A DNA stretch of 64,000 nucleotides from contig CAVPIA010000008.1 in NCBI GenBank assembly GCA_963704875.1, positions 1 through 64,000 on the forward strand, written 5' to 3'. The first letter of the stretch is position 1. Each line of letters opens with the position of its first letter. Both the position numbers and the translations under genes were made by a program. Below the pieces are notes generated by a model. That model was given only the letters and a program-made list of their open reading frames with translations, ran no database searches and was not told the origin of the DNA. The DNA is from CAMYOC01 sp963704875. GTDB taxonomy: Bacteria; Pseudomonadota; Gammaproteobacteria; Steroidobacterales; XN24. Below, one piece after another: positions 16,423 to 25,594 of this stretch.

Positions 16423-17312
16423 TGGTGGCCGCCCGTGATCTCAATACCGGCTTCTGCCAGGGCCGCTGCAAGCGCCGGCCGATGCCCGTCCGACAACTCG
16501 GTCAACGGCAGCCTCAGGGTCGGACCGATCAGACCCATGGCAGCCAACGCCCACTTGACGGGTACCGGATTTCCTTCCAAAAATAACGCACGATGTAATC
16601 CTCGCAAGGGCTGATCGATGGCGGCCGCCTCGTCTGCCCTGCCCTCCAGTGCCGCCAGGCTCAATGCAGCCATCGCTGCCGGAGCCACGTTGGCGGTGAC
16701 GGAAACCACGCCCTGCCCACCCCCCAGCATAAAGCCCCTCGCTGAAGGATCGTCCCCACTAAGCAGACAGAAGTCAGGCGGGCACAGTTCCCGCAAACGC
16801 TGCAAGCGCTGCGGATCCGGTACTGCCTCTTTCAGACCACAGATATTCTCCACTTCTGCCAGCGCCGCCGCGGTCTCTGGCAGCAAGTCGCAGGCCGTGC
16901 GACCGGGCACGTTATATAGTAACAGCGGGAGCTCTGCCGCTTCTGCCACAGCCCGGTAGTGTGCGCTCAGGCCAGCCTGACTGGGCTTGTTGTAGTAAGG
17001 CGTGACTACCAGCGAGGCTTTTGCCCCGGCCCGGGCTACCCGGCGGGTCAACGCTTCGGCCCTGCGAGTATCGTTGCTGCCGCTGCCGCCAATGATCGGT
17101 ACCCGCCCGTCCGCCATGGTCACCGCGGCAGCAACCAGTTCTTCCAGTTCGCCGGGATCAATGGTCGGAGATTCGCCCGTGGTTCCGGCGATTACGATAC
17201 CCGCAGTTCCGGCCGCGATATGGAACTCCAGCAGCCGCTCAAGGGCCGCGAAGTCCAGCCCGCGGTCCGCCGACATCGGCGAGACCAGGGCAACGATACT
17301 GCCTCGGAACAT
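16419..17312 (-). CDS. dapA: 4-hydroxy-tetrahydrodipicolinate synthase
   Basis: Condenses pyruvate with aspartate semialdehyde in lysine/diaminopimelate synthesis. Counting from the ATG at 17312, the Schiff-base lysine is K161 (ICGLKEAVPDP), the catalytic tyrosine is Y133 (LLYNVPGRT) and the TTGES motif spans 44-48. These positions coincide with E. coli DapA and support this start over the upstream ATGs at 17345 and 17372. Length is 297 residues. It is divergent from gcvR and cotranscribed with the BamC-like gene. Confidence 0.96.
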   Translation of the reverse strand: MFRGSIVALVSPMSADRGLDFAALERLLEFHIAAGTAGIVIAGTTGESPTIDPGELEELVAAAVTMADGRVPIIGGSGSNDTRRAEALTRRVARAGAKASLVVTPYYNKPSQAGLSAHYRAVAEAAELPLLLYNVPGRTACDLLPETAAALAEVENICGLKEAVPDPQRLQRLRELCPPDFCLLSGDDPSARGFMLGGGQGVVSVTANVAPAAMAALSLAALEGRADEAAAIDQPLRGLHRALFLEGNPVPVKWALAAMGLIGPTLRLPLTELSDGHRPALAAALAEAGIEITGGHQ

Positions 17313-17465
17313 GGTGTCTGGAATCCCCGGGGAATGGGCTGGCATGGTACTTTCGGCACCCCCGATTGGCAAGAGCCGCGCGCCCGTTTCCCTTGCCGGA
17401 CATTGGCGTTACACTGCCGCCATGAACATCCTCTGGGCGAAACTGATCAGCGCCCGCGACGATCA

Positions 17466-17996
17466 ATGAACCAGCTAATAGTGATTGCCGCAGTCGGCCA
17501 CGATCGTGCGGGCGTCATCCATGATCTTACCCGCGCAGTCCTCGACTGCGGCGGCAATATCGTCGAGAGCAGAATGACGGCCCTTGGCGCCGAATTTGCC
17601 ATGCTGCTGCTGGTCTCAGGGAACTGGCACACGCTGGCCCGGCTCGAGTCCGAATTACGCAAGGTCGGTGAGGAAAGCGAACTCACGGTCACCGTCCGCC
17701 GGACCGAATCCCGACCGCCGCGAGCGGATATGCTGCCGTATGCGGTGGACGTCATTTGTCTGGATCAGGCTGGCATTGTTTTTAACCTCGCGAGTTTCTT
17801 TTCCAGCCGCGATATCGACATCGCGGAATTGAATACCCGCAGTTATGCAGCCGCGCACACCGGCGCTCAGATGTTTTCGGTGCAGATCACAGTCAACATT
17901 CCCGGCAACCTGCAAATCGCTGCCTTACGCGAGGAATTTATGGACTTTTGTGACCAGCTCAATCTCGACGCCATCATGGAGCCGGTCAAGGGCTAG
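17466..17996 (+). CDS. gcvR: Glycine cleavage system regulator GcvR-like, two ACT domains
   Basis: A 176-residue protein with two ACT domains (about 1-80 and 90-170). The first opens with IVIAAVGHDRAGVIHDLTRAVLDCGGN and the second with AVDVICLDQAGIVFNLASFF. There is no DNA-binding domain. GcvR of E. coli acts by binding GcvA. The open frame extends upstream to 16959, antisense to dapA; the ATG at 17466 begins the first ACT domain. Position between divergent dapA and bcp matches the E. coli order, supporting the name. Confidence 0.88.
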   Translation: MNQLIVIAAVGHDRAGVIHDLTRAVLDCGGNIVESRMTALGAEFAMLLLVSGNWHTLARLESELRKVGEESELTVTVRRTESRPPRADMLPYAVDVICLDQAGIVFNLASFFSSRDIDIAELNTRSYAAAHTGAQMFSVQITVNIPGNLQIAALREEFMDFCDQLNLDAIMEPVKG

Positions 17997-18046
17997 AGGT
18001 CCGCTGCGGTTCCCCGGGGCGATTGGTCGACACAATTGGAGAAAAG

Positions 18047-18517
18047 ATGAGTCAAGTGGAAATGGGCAAGAAAGTACCGGCATTCTCGGCACCGGCAAGC
18101 GGCGGCGGCGAGACTTTTGATCTGACAAGCGTCAAGGGGAAAGCCCTGGTGATGTATTTCTATCCCAAGGACAACACACCGGGCTGCACCAGCGAAGCCC
18201 AGGATTTCCGCGACCTGTATCCGGAGTTTGCGGCCGCAGGCGCCGATATCGTCGGGGTCTCACGCGACAGCCTGAAATCGCATGACAATTTTATCGCGAA
18301 ATTTGATCTGCCGTTCAGGCTGCTGTCCGATGCTGACGAGACGCTGTGCAAGTTGTTCGATGTGATGAAACAGAAACTCATGTACGGACGCAAGGTCCTG
18401 GGGATTGAGCGCAGTACCTTTCTGATCGACAAAAAGGGCGTTCTCAGACAGGAATGGCGCAAGGTGAGAGTCAAGGGGCATGCCGAGGAGGTATTGGCTG
18501 CCGTCCGCGAACTCTGA
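18047..18517 (+). CDS. bcp: Thioredoxin-dependent thiol peroxidase (Bcp/PrxQ)
   Basis: Peroxiredoxin that reduces hydrogen and organic peroxides. The peroxidatic cysteine is C47 in YPKDNTPGCTSEAQDF. The usual resolving cysteine five residues later is replaced (CTSEAQ), so this is a 1-Cys or atypical variant unless another Cys serves; one further Cys is seen at about residue 101 (LCKLF). The ATG at 18047 has GGAG 6 nt upstream and is preferred over the in-frame GTG at 18023. It is 156 residues long and follows gcvR. Confidence 0.95.
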   Translation: MSQVEMGKKVPAFSAPASGGGETFDLTSVKGKALVMYFYPKDNTPGCTSEAQDFRDLYPEFAAAGADIVGVSRDSLKSHDNFIAKFDLPFRLLSDADETLCKLFDVMKQKLMYGRKVLGIERSTFLIDKKGVLRQEWRKVRVKGHAEEVLAAVREL

Positions 18518-18575
18518 GCCTGCCGTCTGGTCTTAACCCTTCTCCTTCTGCCACCAGCCAGGGAATACTCTACCC

Positions 18576-19985
18576 GTGACCAAAGCGCCACGTCGTCGCA
18601 TATTCGTGCTTGACACCAACGTCCTGATGCACGATCCCACTGCTATATTCCGTTTTGATGAACACGATGTTTTCCTGCCCATGATGGTGCTGGAAGAGCT
18701 CGACGCCAACAAAAAGGGCATGTCTGAAGCGGCGCGAAACGCGCGTCAGGTCAGCCGCTTTATCGACGAGTTGATCCACGGCCTGAATAAACAGCAGATC
18801 GACTCCGGTATCGGGCTCCCGGGCGGGCACCGCCTGAACGGCAATACCAATCGCAAACCGGGCCGGATGTTTTTCCAGACCCGCCTGTCCCAGCCGTTAT
18901 TGCCGGACACGCTGCCCGGCCATCGGGCCGACAATACAATCCTCGAGTACTGTCTTTCGCTTCAGGAGCAGCACCCGGAGAGCCGTGTCACGCTGGTTTC
19001 AAAAGATATCAACCTGCGGATCAAGGCAACCATCGTCGGAGTCCATGCCGAAGATTATTTCAACGACAAAACCCTCGATGACGCTGATCTGCTCTACACC
19101 GGTTCGACCGCCCTGCCCCAGGATTTCTGGGACTCGCATAGCCAGGAGATGGATTCCTGGCAAGAACAGGGACGGACCTTTTACCGCGTGCATGGGCCGC
19201 TGACCAAGGACTGGAGCATCAACGAGTTCCTGTTTGCCGAAGACGGCAGCAATTTCGAGGCCATTGTCCGGGAGAGTGGCGAAGACGCTTCCGTCATCGA
19301 GCTGGTTGACAACTATTACAGTGAACATAACTCGGTCTGGGGCATCATGGCCCGAAACCGGGAGCAGAATTTTGCGCTCAATCTGTTGCTCAATGAGGCG
19401 GTCGATTTTGTCAGCATTCTGGGACCTGCCGGGACCGGCAAGACGCTGCTGGCGCTGGCCGCGGGACTCGCCCAAACGCTGGAGGCGAATCGCTTCCGCG
19501 AGATCATCATGACCCGGGTGACCGTGCCTCTGGGCGACGATATCGGCTTCCTTCCCGGAACCGAAGAAGAAAAGATGGAGCCCTGGATGGGTGCCCTGAT
19601 GGACAACCTCGAGGTCTTGACGCAAAGCGACGAAGGCGGCGACTGGGGCCGGGCAGCCACCAGAGACATGCTCCAGAGCCGGATCAAAATCCGCTCCTTG
19701 AACTTCATGCGTGGCCGAACTTTTCTCAATAGATTCATAATATTAGATGAAGCTCAGAATCTAACTTCTAAGCAAATGAAAGCCCTGATCACGCGTGCCG
19801 GCCCGGGCACCAAGGTCGTTTGCCTGGGTAACGTATCGCAGATAGACACGCCCTATCTCACCGAGACCACATCCGGGCTGACTTATGTCGTCAACCGTTT
19901 TCGCGGCTGGCCACACTCTGGCCACGTCACCCTGATGCGCGGCGAGCGCTCACGCCTGGCCGACCACGCATCTAATATCCTGTAG
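18576..19985 (+). CDS. PhoH family protein, PIN domain fused to PhoH ATPase (PhoH2 type)
   Basis: A 469-residue fusion. The N-terminal PIN nuclease domain (about 8-150) has VLDTNVLMHDP with the first acidic residue, a central E and a downstream D. The C-terminal PhoH NTPase (about 245-460) has Walker A GPAGTGKT near residue 285 and Walker B IILDEAQN. Related PIN-PhoH proteins act as RNA helicase/ribonucleases. The GTG start at 18576 begins a few residues before the PIN strand. Stand-alone, between bcp and bepA. Confidence 0.92.
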   Translation: MTKAPRRRIFVLDTNVLMHDPTAIFRFDEHDVFLPMMVLEELDANKKGMSEAARNARQVSRFIDELIHGLNKQQIDSGIGLPGGHRLNGNTNRKPGRMFFQTRLSQPLLPDTLPGHRADNTILEYCLSLQEQHPESRVTLVSKDINLRIKATIVGVHAEDYFNDKTLDDADLLYTGSTALPQDFWDSHSQEMDSWQEQGRTFYRVHGPLTKDWSINEFLFAEDGSNFEAIVRESGEDASVIELVDNYYSEHNSVWGIMARNREQNFALNLLLNEAVDFVSILGPAGTGKTLLALAAGLAQTLEANRFREIIMTRVTVPLGDDIGFLPGTEEEKMEPWMGALMDNLEVLTQSDEGGDWGRAATRDMLQSRIKIRSLNFMRGRTFLNRFIILDEAQNLTSKQMKALITRAGPGTKVVCLGNVSQIDTPYLTETTSGLTYVVNRFRGWPHSGHVTLMRGERSRLADHASNIL

Positions 19986-20079
19986 CTGCGGGACTGGGCG
20001 TATTCGGTCGATTCGGGCATCATTGACCCGCGTCGAACTGTTCCCGTTTATGTTGTCTAAACCTTCGGCGACCGAAACA

Positions 20080-21567
20080 ATGATGCGCAAGACCCTTCTT
20101 TGCGCTGCCGCCGCCCTACTGGTGATGGCAGCTGCCCCGCAACCGCCGGCATATGCCGCAGGCGACAATTTGCCTGATATCGGCAGCCCGTCGGATTCAG
20201 TGCTGTCTAAAGGCCGCGCTCGCCAGATCGGCAGGTCAGTGCTGATGCAACTACGCGCCGCCGGCCAGGTACTGGAAGATCCGGAGGTAGACGAGTATGT
20301 GGATTCGCTGGGGCATCGCCTCAGTGCACATGCGCAGGACGGTGACCAGAGTTTCGAGTTCTTCATTGTCAACGATCCGGGAATCAATGCGTTTGCGTTG
20401 CCCGGCGGTTTTATCGGCGTCAACAGCGGTCTGATCCTGACCACCCAGCGCGAAAGTGAGCTGGCCGGCGTGCTGGCCCACGAAATTGCTCATGTGACCC
20501 AAAAACACATCGCCCGCCGCGCCGCCGCCACGGGCAAGTCGAGCATGCTCGCGGGCGCTGCCGTGCTCGCCGCGATCCTGATGGGTATTGCCGGCCAGGC
20601 GGACACGGATATGGTGCAGGCGACTGCAATGAGCGCCCAGGCCCTGGCAATCCAGCAGTCGATTAATTACACCCGCGTCAATGAATATGAGGCAGACCGG
20701 GTCGGCCTGAGCATTCTGGTTGATTCCGGCTTTGATCCTAACGGCATGCCTGACTTCTTCGAGACCATGAGCCGGCTCAATGGATCCTGGGCAAATCGAA
20801 TACCGGAGTTCCTGCTGACGCATCCCGTCAGTTCGACCCGTATCGCAGAAACCCGCAGCCGGGTGAAGCAACTCGATCCACGCCCTTATACCGAGAGCGA
20901 AGAATATCTGTTCATGCGCGAGCGTCTGCGGGCGCTGACTTATTCCAACGCCGAAGAAGCGGTGCGCTACTACCGCGGGCAGCTCGAACGGACCCCGGAG
21001 CAGTACGCCTATCTGCGTTATGGCCTGGCGGTTTCGCTTATCCGCGACGGAAAAGCCGACAAGGCCGTGCCGATCATGTACGAACTGGTCCAGGAAGATG
21101 AGTCGGTGATTGCCTTCCACTCCGGCCTCGGCGAGGCCTTGATGGCCGCCAAGCAACCAGCTGAAAGTCTACTGGTTTTCCAGCAGGCGATGTCAATGTT
21201 TCCGCGCAATGTGCCGCTCACGGTGCGCTATGCCGAAGCGCTGATGTACGCTGGCCAATATGAAAACGCACACGCCGTTTTGTTGGATCTGTTCAATGCG
21301 GTTTCCCCGACGCCGGTCCAGGTGAGACTGATTGCCAATGCCGCCGGCGCCGCAGGAGAAAAGGCTGAAGCGCACTACTATATGTCCGATTATTATCTGC
21401 GGGTCGGTGACCTGATGATGGGCATAGATCAGCTGAATCTGGCGCTGGCTCAGCCCGGCCTGACCGACATCCAACGCGCCCGGTTCACCGCGCGTCTGGA
21501 TGAACTTCTGCCATATCTGCCGGACAACGCACAGCCGAGGGTGATCGAGCAGGCGCGATCCGAATAA
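20080..21567 (+). CDS. bepA: M48-family metalloprotease/chaperone BepA-like with C-terminal TPRs
   Basis: Periplasmic protein that helps assemble or degrade stalled LptD and BAM substrates. The signal peptide (about 1-26, ending AYA) is followed by an M48 catalytic domain with zinc motif HEIAH (H134 counting from this ATG) and downstream glutamate in YEADRVG. TPR-like helices occupy about 280-480. Two adjacent ATGs (20080, 20083) lie immediately before the signal peptide; the frame extends to 20023 but adds only a non-signal segment. Length is 495 residues. The stop codon lies inside a 13-bp tandem duplication. Confidence 0.92.
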   Translation: MMRKTLLCAAAALLVMAAAPQPPAYAAGDNLPDIGSPSDSVLSKGRARQIGRSVLMQLRAAGQVLEDPEVDEYVDSLGHRLSAHAQDGDQSFEFFIVNDPGINAFALPGGFIGVNSGLILTTQRESELAGVLAHEIAHVTQKHIARRAAATGKSSMLAGAAVLAAILMGIAGQADTDMVQATAMSAQALAIQQSINYTRVNEYEADRVGLSILVDSGFDPNGMPDFFETMSRLNGSWANRIPEFLLTHPVSSTRIAETRSRVKQLDPRPYTESEEYLFMRERLRALTYSNAEEAVRYYRGQLERTPEQYAYLRYGLAVSLIRDGKADKAVPIMYELVQEDESVIAFHSGLGEALMAAKQPAESLLVFQQAMSMFPRNVPLTVRYAEALMYAGQYENAHAVLLDLFNAVSPTPVQVRLIANAAGAAGEKAEAHYYMSDYYLRVGDLMMGIDQLNLALAQPGLTDIQRARFTARLDELLPYLPDNAQPRVIEQARSE

Positions 21568-21586
21568 GTAATTCGAATAAGTAATT
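21561..21586. repeat. Perfect 13-bp tandem duplication at the bepA stop codon
   Basis: CGAATAAGTAATT occurs at 21561-21573 and again at 21574-21586. The first copy contains the bepA TAA stop. A GC-rich stem (CCGCCG...CGGCGG, about 21593-21616) follows before mlaA. Confidence 0.85.
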
Positions 21587-21644
21587 AAAGACCGCCGCAG
21601 GTTTGCTGACGGCGGCGCAATGAGAGTGCAAGGGGGGGGACACC

Positions 21645-22469
21645 ATGAGCAGCCATTTTGGTGCGGGTACGGGCACCTGTGATGCGGGCATCCGCTGGCG
21701 CAGACCCTTCTGTCTGCTGGTCGTCCTGCTCAGCCTGGCCCTGCAGGGTTGCGCATCGAATGGGGCAAAGGAAAGCGACGAAACCTACGACCCGCTTGAG
21801 CCACTGAACCGCGGCATCTACAAGGTCAACCATACGCTGGATCGATTCCTGCTACGTCCTGTCGCCAAGGGCTATGACACGGTAGCGCCGCGATTTGTGA
21901 AGTTTGCGGTGATGAACTTTTTCCGCAATCTCGAGCAGCCGATCTATGTCGTCAACCTGGTGTTGCAGGGCAAATTCGCCGGCGCCACCCGCCAGACCGG
22001 GCGTTTTGTGATCAACAGCACTCTGGGTCTCGGCGGGATCATCGATGCTGCCAAGGACGCCAGACTGCCGCGTGAGCAGGAGGATTTCGGGCAGACGCTG
22101 GGCGTGTGGGGCTTTGGCGGCGGACCGTACCTGATGTTGCCGCTATTCGGACCGTCCAATTTCCGCGACGGCATCGGCCTGCTGGCTGACGCTCAGATCG
22201 ATCCATTGCTGCTCTATGACAACGCCAGCGTCCGCGACAAGTTGATCATCCTGAAGATCATCGATAGACGGCGGCAGCTATTGCCGGCAGACAAGGCGAT
22301 CAATGAAGCCGCCGACCCCTATATCTTCATTCGCGAAGCCTATCTCCAGAATCGCTTGTACAACATCCATGATGGCAACCCGCCGCAAGACGACCTGGGA
22401 GATTTCGAGGATGAGTTCGATGCCGAATTCGACGAGGAATACGGCAATCCGGATCTGATCGAGGAGTAA
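21645..22469 (+). CDS. mlaA: Phospholipid-binding lipoprotein MlaA (VacJ)
   Basis: Outer-membrane component of the Mla pathway, which removes mislocalised phospholipids from the outer leaflet. The lipobox LALQGCASNG is near residue 37. The conserved DPLEPLNRGIYKVNHTLDRFLLRPVAKGY block follows, and the central NSTLGLGGIIDAAKD and GPYLMLPLFGPSNFRDG motifs are intact. The C-terminus is acidic (EDEFDAEFDEEY). It is 274 residues long, plus strand, and convergent with the mlaFEDCB operon, so both halves of the system are adjacent but separately transcribed. Confidence 0.96.
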   Translation: MSSHFGAGTGTCDAGIRWRRPFCLLVVLLSLALQGCASNGAKESDETYDPLEPLNRGIYKVNHTLDRFLLRPVAKGYDTVAPRFVKFAVMNFFRNLEQPIYVVNLVLQGKFAGATRQTGRFVINSTLGLGGIIDAAKDARLPREQEDFGQTLGVWGFGGGPYLMLPLFGPSNFRDGIGLLADAQIDPLLLYDNASVRDKLIILKIIDRRRQLLPADKAINEAADPYIFIREAYLQNRLYNIHDGNPPQDDLGDFEDEFDAEFDEEYGNPDLIEE

Positions 22470-22485
22470 GGCCGCAGCCGCGGCC
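22470..22485. other. Hairpin between convergent mlaA and mlaB
   Basis: GGCCGC and GCGGCC flank an AGCC loop exactly between the two stop codons. There is no T-tract, so it is at best a weak bidirectional terminator. Confidence 0.4.
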
Positions 22486-22499
22486 AGAGGCGGGCAGCT

Positions 22500-22820
22500 T
22501 CAGATCACGCCGGTCCAGCGCTCACCGCGGGTCAGCATGTTGTCCACCTCGCTGATCTGGGCGATCGCGATGATGTCATCCGGGATGTTGACGAAGCGGA
22601 TCTCGCGCACGAAGTTCTTGGCCCAGTTCACCCACTCCAGAAGCAAGCCCAGACCTGCGCTGTCGCCTTCCTTGATATCCGCCAGATTCAGCTCGATGCT
22701 GGCGTGGTCGCCGAACAACTCCCGACTCAGCTCCAGCGCCCGACTGGCGGTAGCGAAGGTCAGATCTCCATGAAGCGCGAACTTGCCGTCACCGAGATCC
22801 TCGAACTCGATCTTGCTCAC
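22500..22820 (-). CDS. mlaB: STAS domain protein MlaB
   Basis: Cytoplasmic STAS-domain regulator that stabilises the MlaFE ABC transporter. The 106 residues form one STAS fold; the helix-1 region includes the DSAGLGLLLEWVNWA motif with the usual serine and small residues. It is the last gene of mlaFEDCB and overlaps mlaC by 4 bp. Confidence 0.92.
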   Translation of the reverse strand: MSKIEFEDLGDGKFALHGDLTFATASRALELSRELFGDHASIELNLADIKEGDSAGLGLLLEWVNWAKNFVREIRFVNIPDDIIAIAQISEVDNMLTRGERWTGVI

Positions 22821-23458
22821 TGGCCACCCGCAGCCGCGGTAGAGGCCTCCGCCGGGACATTCCCCGCCTTGGCCTCGAGTTCAGTGATCACGCCATCGAT
22901 ACCCTTGGCGCGAAATTCGCTCGCATACTGTTTGCGATAGTTGGCAACATAGGAAATGCCCTCGATGATGACATCGTAGGCTTTCCAGGAGCCATCCGTG
23001 AGCCGCATGCGGTAGTCCACCGGTGTTTCGACGCCAGTATCCAGCGTCACCCGGGTCTGGACGACCACCTTGCCCGACTCCAGATCGCCATCCACCGGCA
23101 GGACCGTCAATTCATCGCCGCGATAGTCGAGAATGCCATTGGCATAGGTCTTAACCAGAGAGCGGTACAGCGCGAGGATAAAACGATCTCGCTGTTCGTC
23201 ATTGGCCTTGCGCCAGTACTTGCCCATCACCAGGCCACCGGTGTAACGACGGTCGAAACGTGGCAGCAAGATATTGTCGACGATCTGATAGAGCTGATCC
23301 GGGTTCGCCCGCAACTCCTCACGCCGGTCATTGACTGCAGCCAGCACTTCATTCGAAGCCTCGCGTATCACCTGGTCGGGGCCGATACTGGCCTGCGCGC
23401 TCGCCGGGAGCATCAGCATCCACACCAAAAGGCCAACGATCTTTCTGTCAATTCGCAT
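22817..23458 (-). CDS. mlaC: Periplasmic phospholipid carrier MlaC
   Basis: Shuttles phospholipid between MlaA and the MlaFEDB complex. The signal peptide (about 1-24, ending AQA) is followed by the Ttg2/MlaC fold with the characteristic LPRFDRRYTGGLVMGKYWRKA motif and the central YRGDELTVLPV and DVIIEGISYVANYRKQY segments. It is 213 residues long, with the start 2 bp after the mlaD stop. Confidence 0.96.
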   Translation of the reverse strand: MRIDRKIVGLLVWMLMLPASAQASIGPDQVIREASNEVLAAVNDRREELRANPDQLYQIVDNILLPRFDRRYTGGLVMGKYWRKANDEQRDRFILALYRSLVKTYANGILDYRGDELTVLPVDGDLESGKVVVQTRVTLDTGVETPVDYRMRLTDGSWKAYDVIIEGISYVANYRKQYASEFRAKGIDGVITELEAKAGNVPAEASTAAAGGQ

Positions 23459-23460
23459 GG

Positions 23461-23934
23461 TTATTCTCCGCCAGAATCTTCGCCCTGACTGAACAGGTAC
23501 TTGCTGATCAACTGCTCGAGCACCAGCGCCGACTGGGTGAACTGGATCTCGTCGCTATCCTGAAAGAAGTCTTCCGATCCACCTGGCTCCAGCCCCACAT
23601 ACTGACCACCGAGTATCCCCTGCGTCAGTATGCTTGCGTCAGAATCATCCGGGATCTTGGAGAAGTCCGAATTGATCCGCATCCGCACTACGGCCTCGAG
23701 TTCATCACCGTCGAATTGCACTTCAGTCACCCGACCAATAGTCACGCCTGACATCGAAACGGGCGAGCGCTCCTTCAGCGTGCCAACGTTATCGAAGCGT
23801 GCCACCAGGGTGTAACCCTTGTCGCCTTCGTAGGAGTCGAAGTTGGTCACCCTGGTGGTCAGGAAAAACAGGGCCACAATGCCCATGAAAACGAACAGAC
23901 CAGTACCGAACTCCACTGCGCGCGTTTGTCGCAT
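23461..23934 (-). CDS. mlaD: MCE-domain protein MlaD
   Basis: Inner-membrane-anchored hexameric MCE protein of the Mla transporter. One transmembrane helix (about 9-25, GTGLFVFMGIVALFFLT) is followed by the MCE domain (about 38-120, FDNVGTLKERSPVSMSGVTIGRV) and a C-terminal helix. The 157 residues are typical. It lies 3 bp downstream of mlaE. Confidence 0.96.
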   Translation of the reverse strand: MRQTRAVEFGTGLFVFMGIVALFFLTTRVTNFDSYEGDKGYTLVARFDNVGTLKERSPVSMSGVTIGRVTEVQFDGDELEAVVRMRINSDFSKIPDDSDASILTQGILGGQYVGLEPGGSEDFFQDSDEIQFTQSALVLEQLISKYLFSQGEDSGGE

Positions 23935-23937
23935 GGT

Positions 23938-24720
23938 TTATACCTCTCCGAGAAGCACAGCGGTAAGCATGAAATTAAGGATAAGAACCGAAAGCGCCGT
24001 CAGCACAACGGTGCGCGTTGTGGCCCGGCTGACCCCTTCGGCAGTGGGGATCGAATTATAGCCTTCGAACACGGCCAGCAGACTGGCCGCAATGCCGAAC
24101 ACGAAACTCTTGAGCACGCCTGAGAGAACATCATCTTTGTAGTCCACCTGATCCCGCATGCTCGACCAGAATGAACCTTCATCGACACCCAACAGCACGA
24201 CACCGATCAGCCAGGCGCCAAAGATACCCATCGCGCTAAAGATAGCAGCCAGCAACGGCATACTGATGATGCCGCCAAGGAAGCGCGGCACCACAACCCG
24301 TCTTACCGGATCCACCGCCATCATCTCCATGCCGGAGAGCTGGTCGGTGGCGCGCATCAAACCAATCTCCGAAGCCAGCGCGGTGCCTGCTCGCCCGGCA
24401 AACAAGAGTGCCGTGACCACCGGACCCAGTTCGCGAACCAATGCCAGCGCGGCAACGACGCCCAGCGACTCGGTAGCGCCGAAACGCTCCAGCGAGTTGT
24501 ACCCCTGCAGCGCCAGAACCATCCCGACGAACAGGCCTGAAATGCCGATAATCGCCAGCGACAGGACGCCGCTGGCGTAGACCTGTCGAATGATCAGCGA
24601 CGGACGCAACAAGGCCCGCGGGCAACCAGCCAGAATTCGCATCAGGAATAACTGGCTGGCGCCAAAAGTCTCCAGCCATTCCTGGACCGCGAAAACTACA
24701 TCGGTGAGAACTCTGCGCAC
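23938..24720 (-). CDS. mlaE: ABC transporter permease MlaE
   Basis: Integral membrane permease (MlaE/YrbE family) with about five to six hydrophobic segments. The conserved block is LVRELGPVVTALLFAGRAGTALASEIGLM, followed by the EMMAVDPVRRVVVPRFLGG motif. It is 260 residues long and lies 19 bp after mlaF. Confidence 0.96.
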   Translation of the reverse strand: MRRVLTDVVFAVQEWLETFGASQLFLMRILAGCPRALLRPSLIIRQVYASGVLSLAIIGISGLFVGMVLALQGYNSLERFGATESLGVVAALALVRELGPVVTALLFAGRAGTALASEIGLMRATDQLSGMEMMAVDPVRRVVVPRFLGGIISMPLLAAIFSAMGIFGAWLIGVVLLGVDEGSFWSSMRDQVDYKDDVLSGVLKSFVFGIAASLLAVFEGYNSIPTAEGVSRATTRTVVLTALSVLILNFMLTAVLLGEV

Positions 24721-24739
24721 AATCCTGTTCCTGTTCCCG

Positions 24740-25594
24740 CTATTCCTGTTCCCGCGACAGCAGCTGCTCGCTGTAATCCGGCGCTGGATAGTGGAATGGC
24801 ACCGGGCCGTCGGCCATGCCGTTCATGAATTGCATCACCACCGCCGAGCAATTCTCCTGCAGATCTTCTGGCGAACCCGAGGCAACGACCTTCCCATCCG
24901 ACAATAGATAGGTTCTGTCTGCGATCGAGGAAATCTCCTCGACATCGTGACTTACCACAACACTGGTCAGGCCCAGCGCATCATTCATCCGTCGGATCAG
25001 GCGCACGATCACACCCATGGAAATCGGGTCAAGGCCAACGAACGGCTCGTCGTAGAGGATCAGATCCGGGTCCATCGCAATCGCTCTGGCCAGCGCGACT
25101 CGCCTTGCCATGCCGCCGGACAGTTCCGCTGGCATCATCTCCGCGGCGCCGCGCAAGCCGACAGCATGTAACTTGGTCAACACGATATGACGCACCAGTC
25201 GCTCCGGCAGACGGGTGTGTTCGCGCAACGGAAACGCCACATTCTCATAGACGTTGATGTCAGTCAGCAGGGCCCCGTTCTGGAACAGCATGCCAATGCG
25301 CTTGCGGGTGTCATAAAGCTCATTGCGACCCATTCTGCAGACGTCCCGACCATTCAGCAGGATGCTGCCCCGGTCCGGGAGGATCTGTCCGGTCATCAGC
25401 CTGAGCAAGGTGGTCTTGCCGGTGCCGCTGGGACCCATGATTGCCGTAACCCGACCGCGCGGGATGTCCAGATTCAGTCCGTCGAAAATCTTCCGATGGC
25501 CACGGGAATAATCAAGATCGCGAATGATCGCGATGTTCTCGTCCTGATCGACACGGCCACGACGGCCGGATTCCTTAGTAGATGCTTCTGCCAC
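24740..25594 (-). CDS. mlaF: ABC transporter ATP-binding protein MlaF
   Basis: ATPase powering Mla lipid transport. It has Walker A GPSGTGKTT, the signature LSGGMARRVALARAI, and Walker B LILYDEPFVGLDP with the D-loop. The GTG at 25594 has a GGAGGT ribosome-binding site 4 nt upstream and begins a plausible 284-residue protein. The open frame to 25777 is an unlikely extension. First gene of mlaFEDCB. The 226-bp gap to sufR carries divergent promoters. Confidence 0.94.
   Translation of the reverse strand: MAEASTKESGRRGRVDQDENIAIIRDLDYSRGHRKIFDGLNLDIPRGRVTAIMGPSGTGKTTLLRLMTGQILPDRGSILLNGRDVCRMGRNELYDTRKRIGMLFQNGALLTDINVYENVAFPLREHTRLPERLVRHIVLTKLHAVGLRGAAEMMPAELSGGMARRVALARAIAMDPDLILYDEPFVGLDPISMGVIVRLIRRMNDALGLTSVVVSHDVEEISSIADRTYLLSDGKVVASGSPEDLQENCSAVVMQFMNGMADGPVPFHYPAPDYSEQLLSREQE

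Noticed and set aside
16959..17465. N-terminal extension of GcvR to 345 residues
   Set aside because: The extension is antisense to dapA and the ACT domain begins exactly at the ATG at 17466.
20251..21156. 301-codon minus-strand open frame antisense to bepA
   Set aside because: BepA is clearly supported by the HEIAH motif and TPRs; the antisense product shows no recognisable domain.
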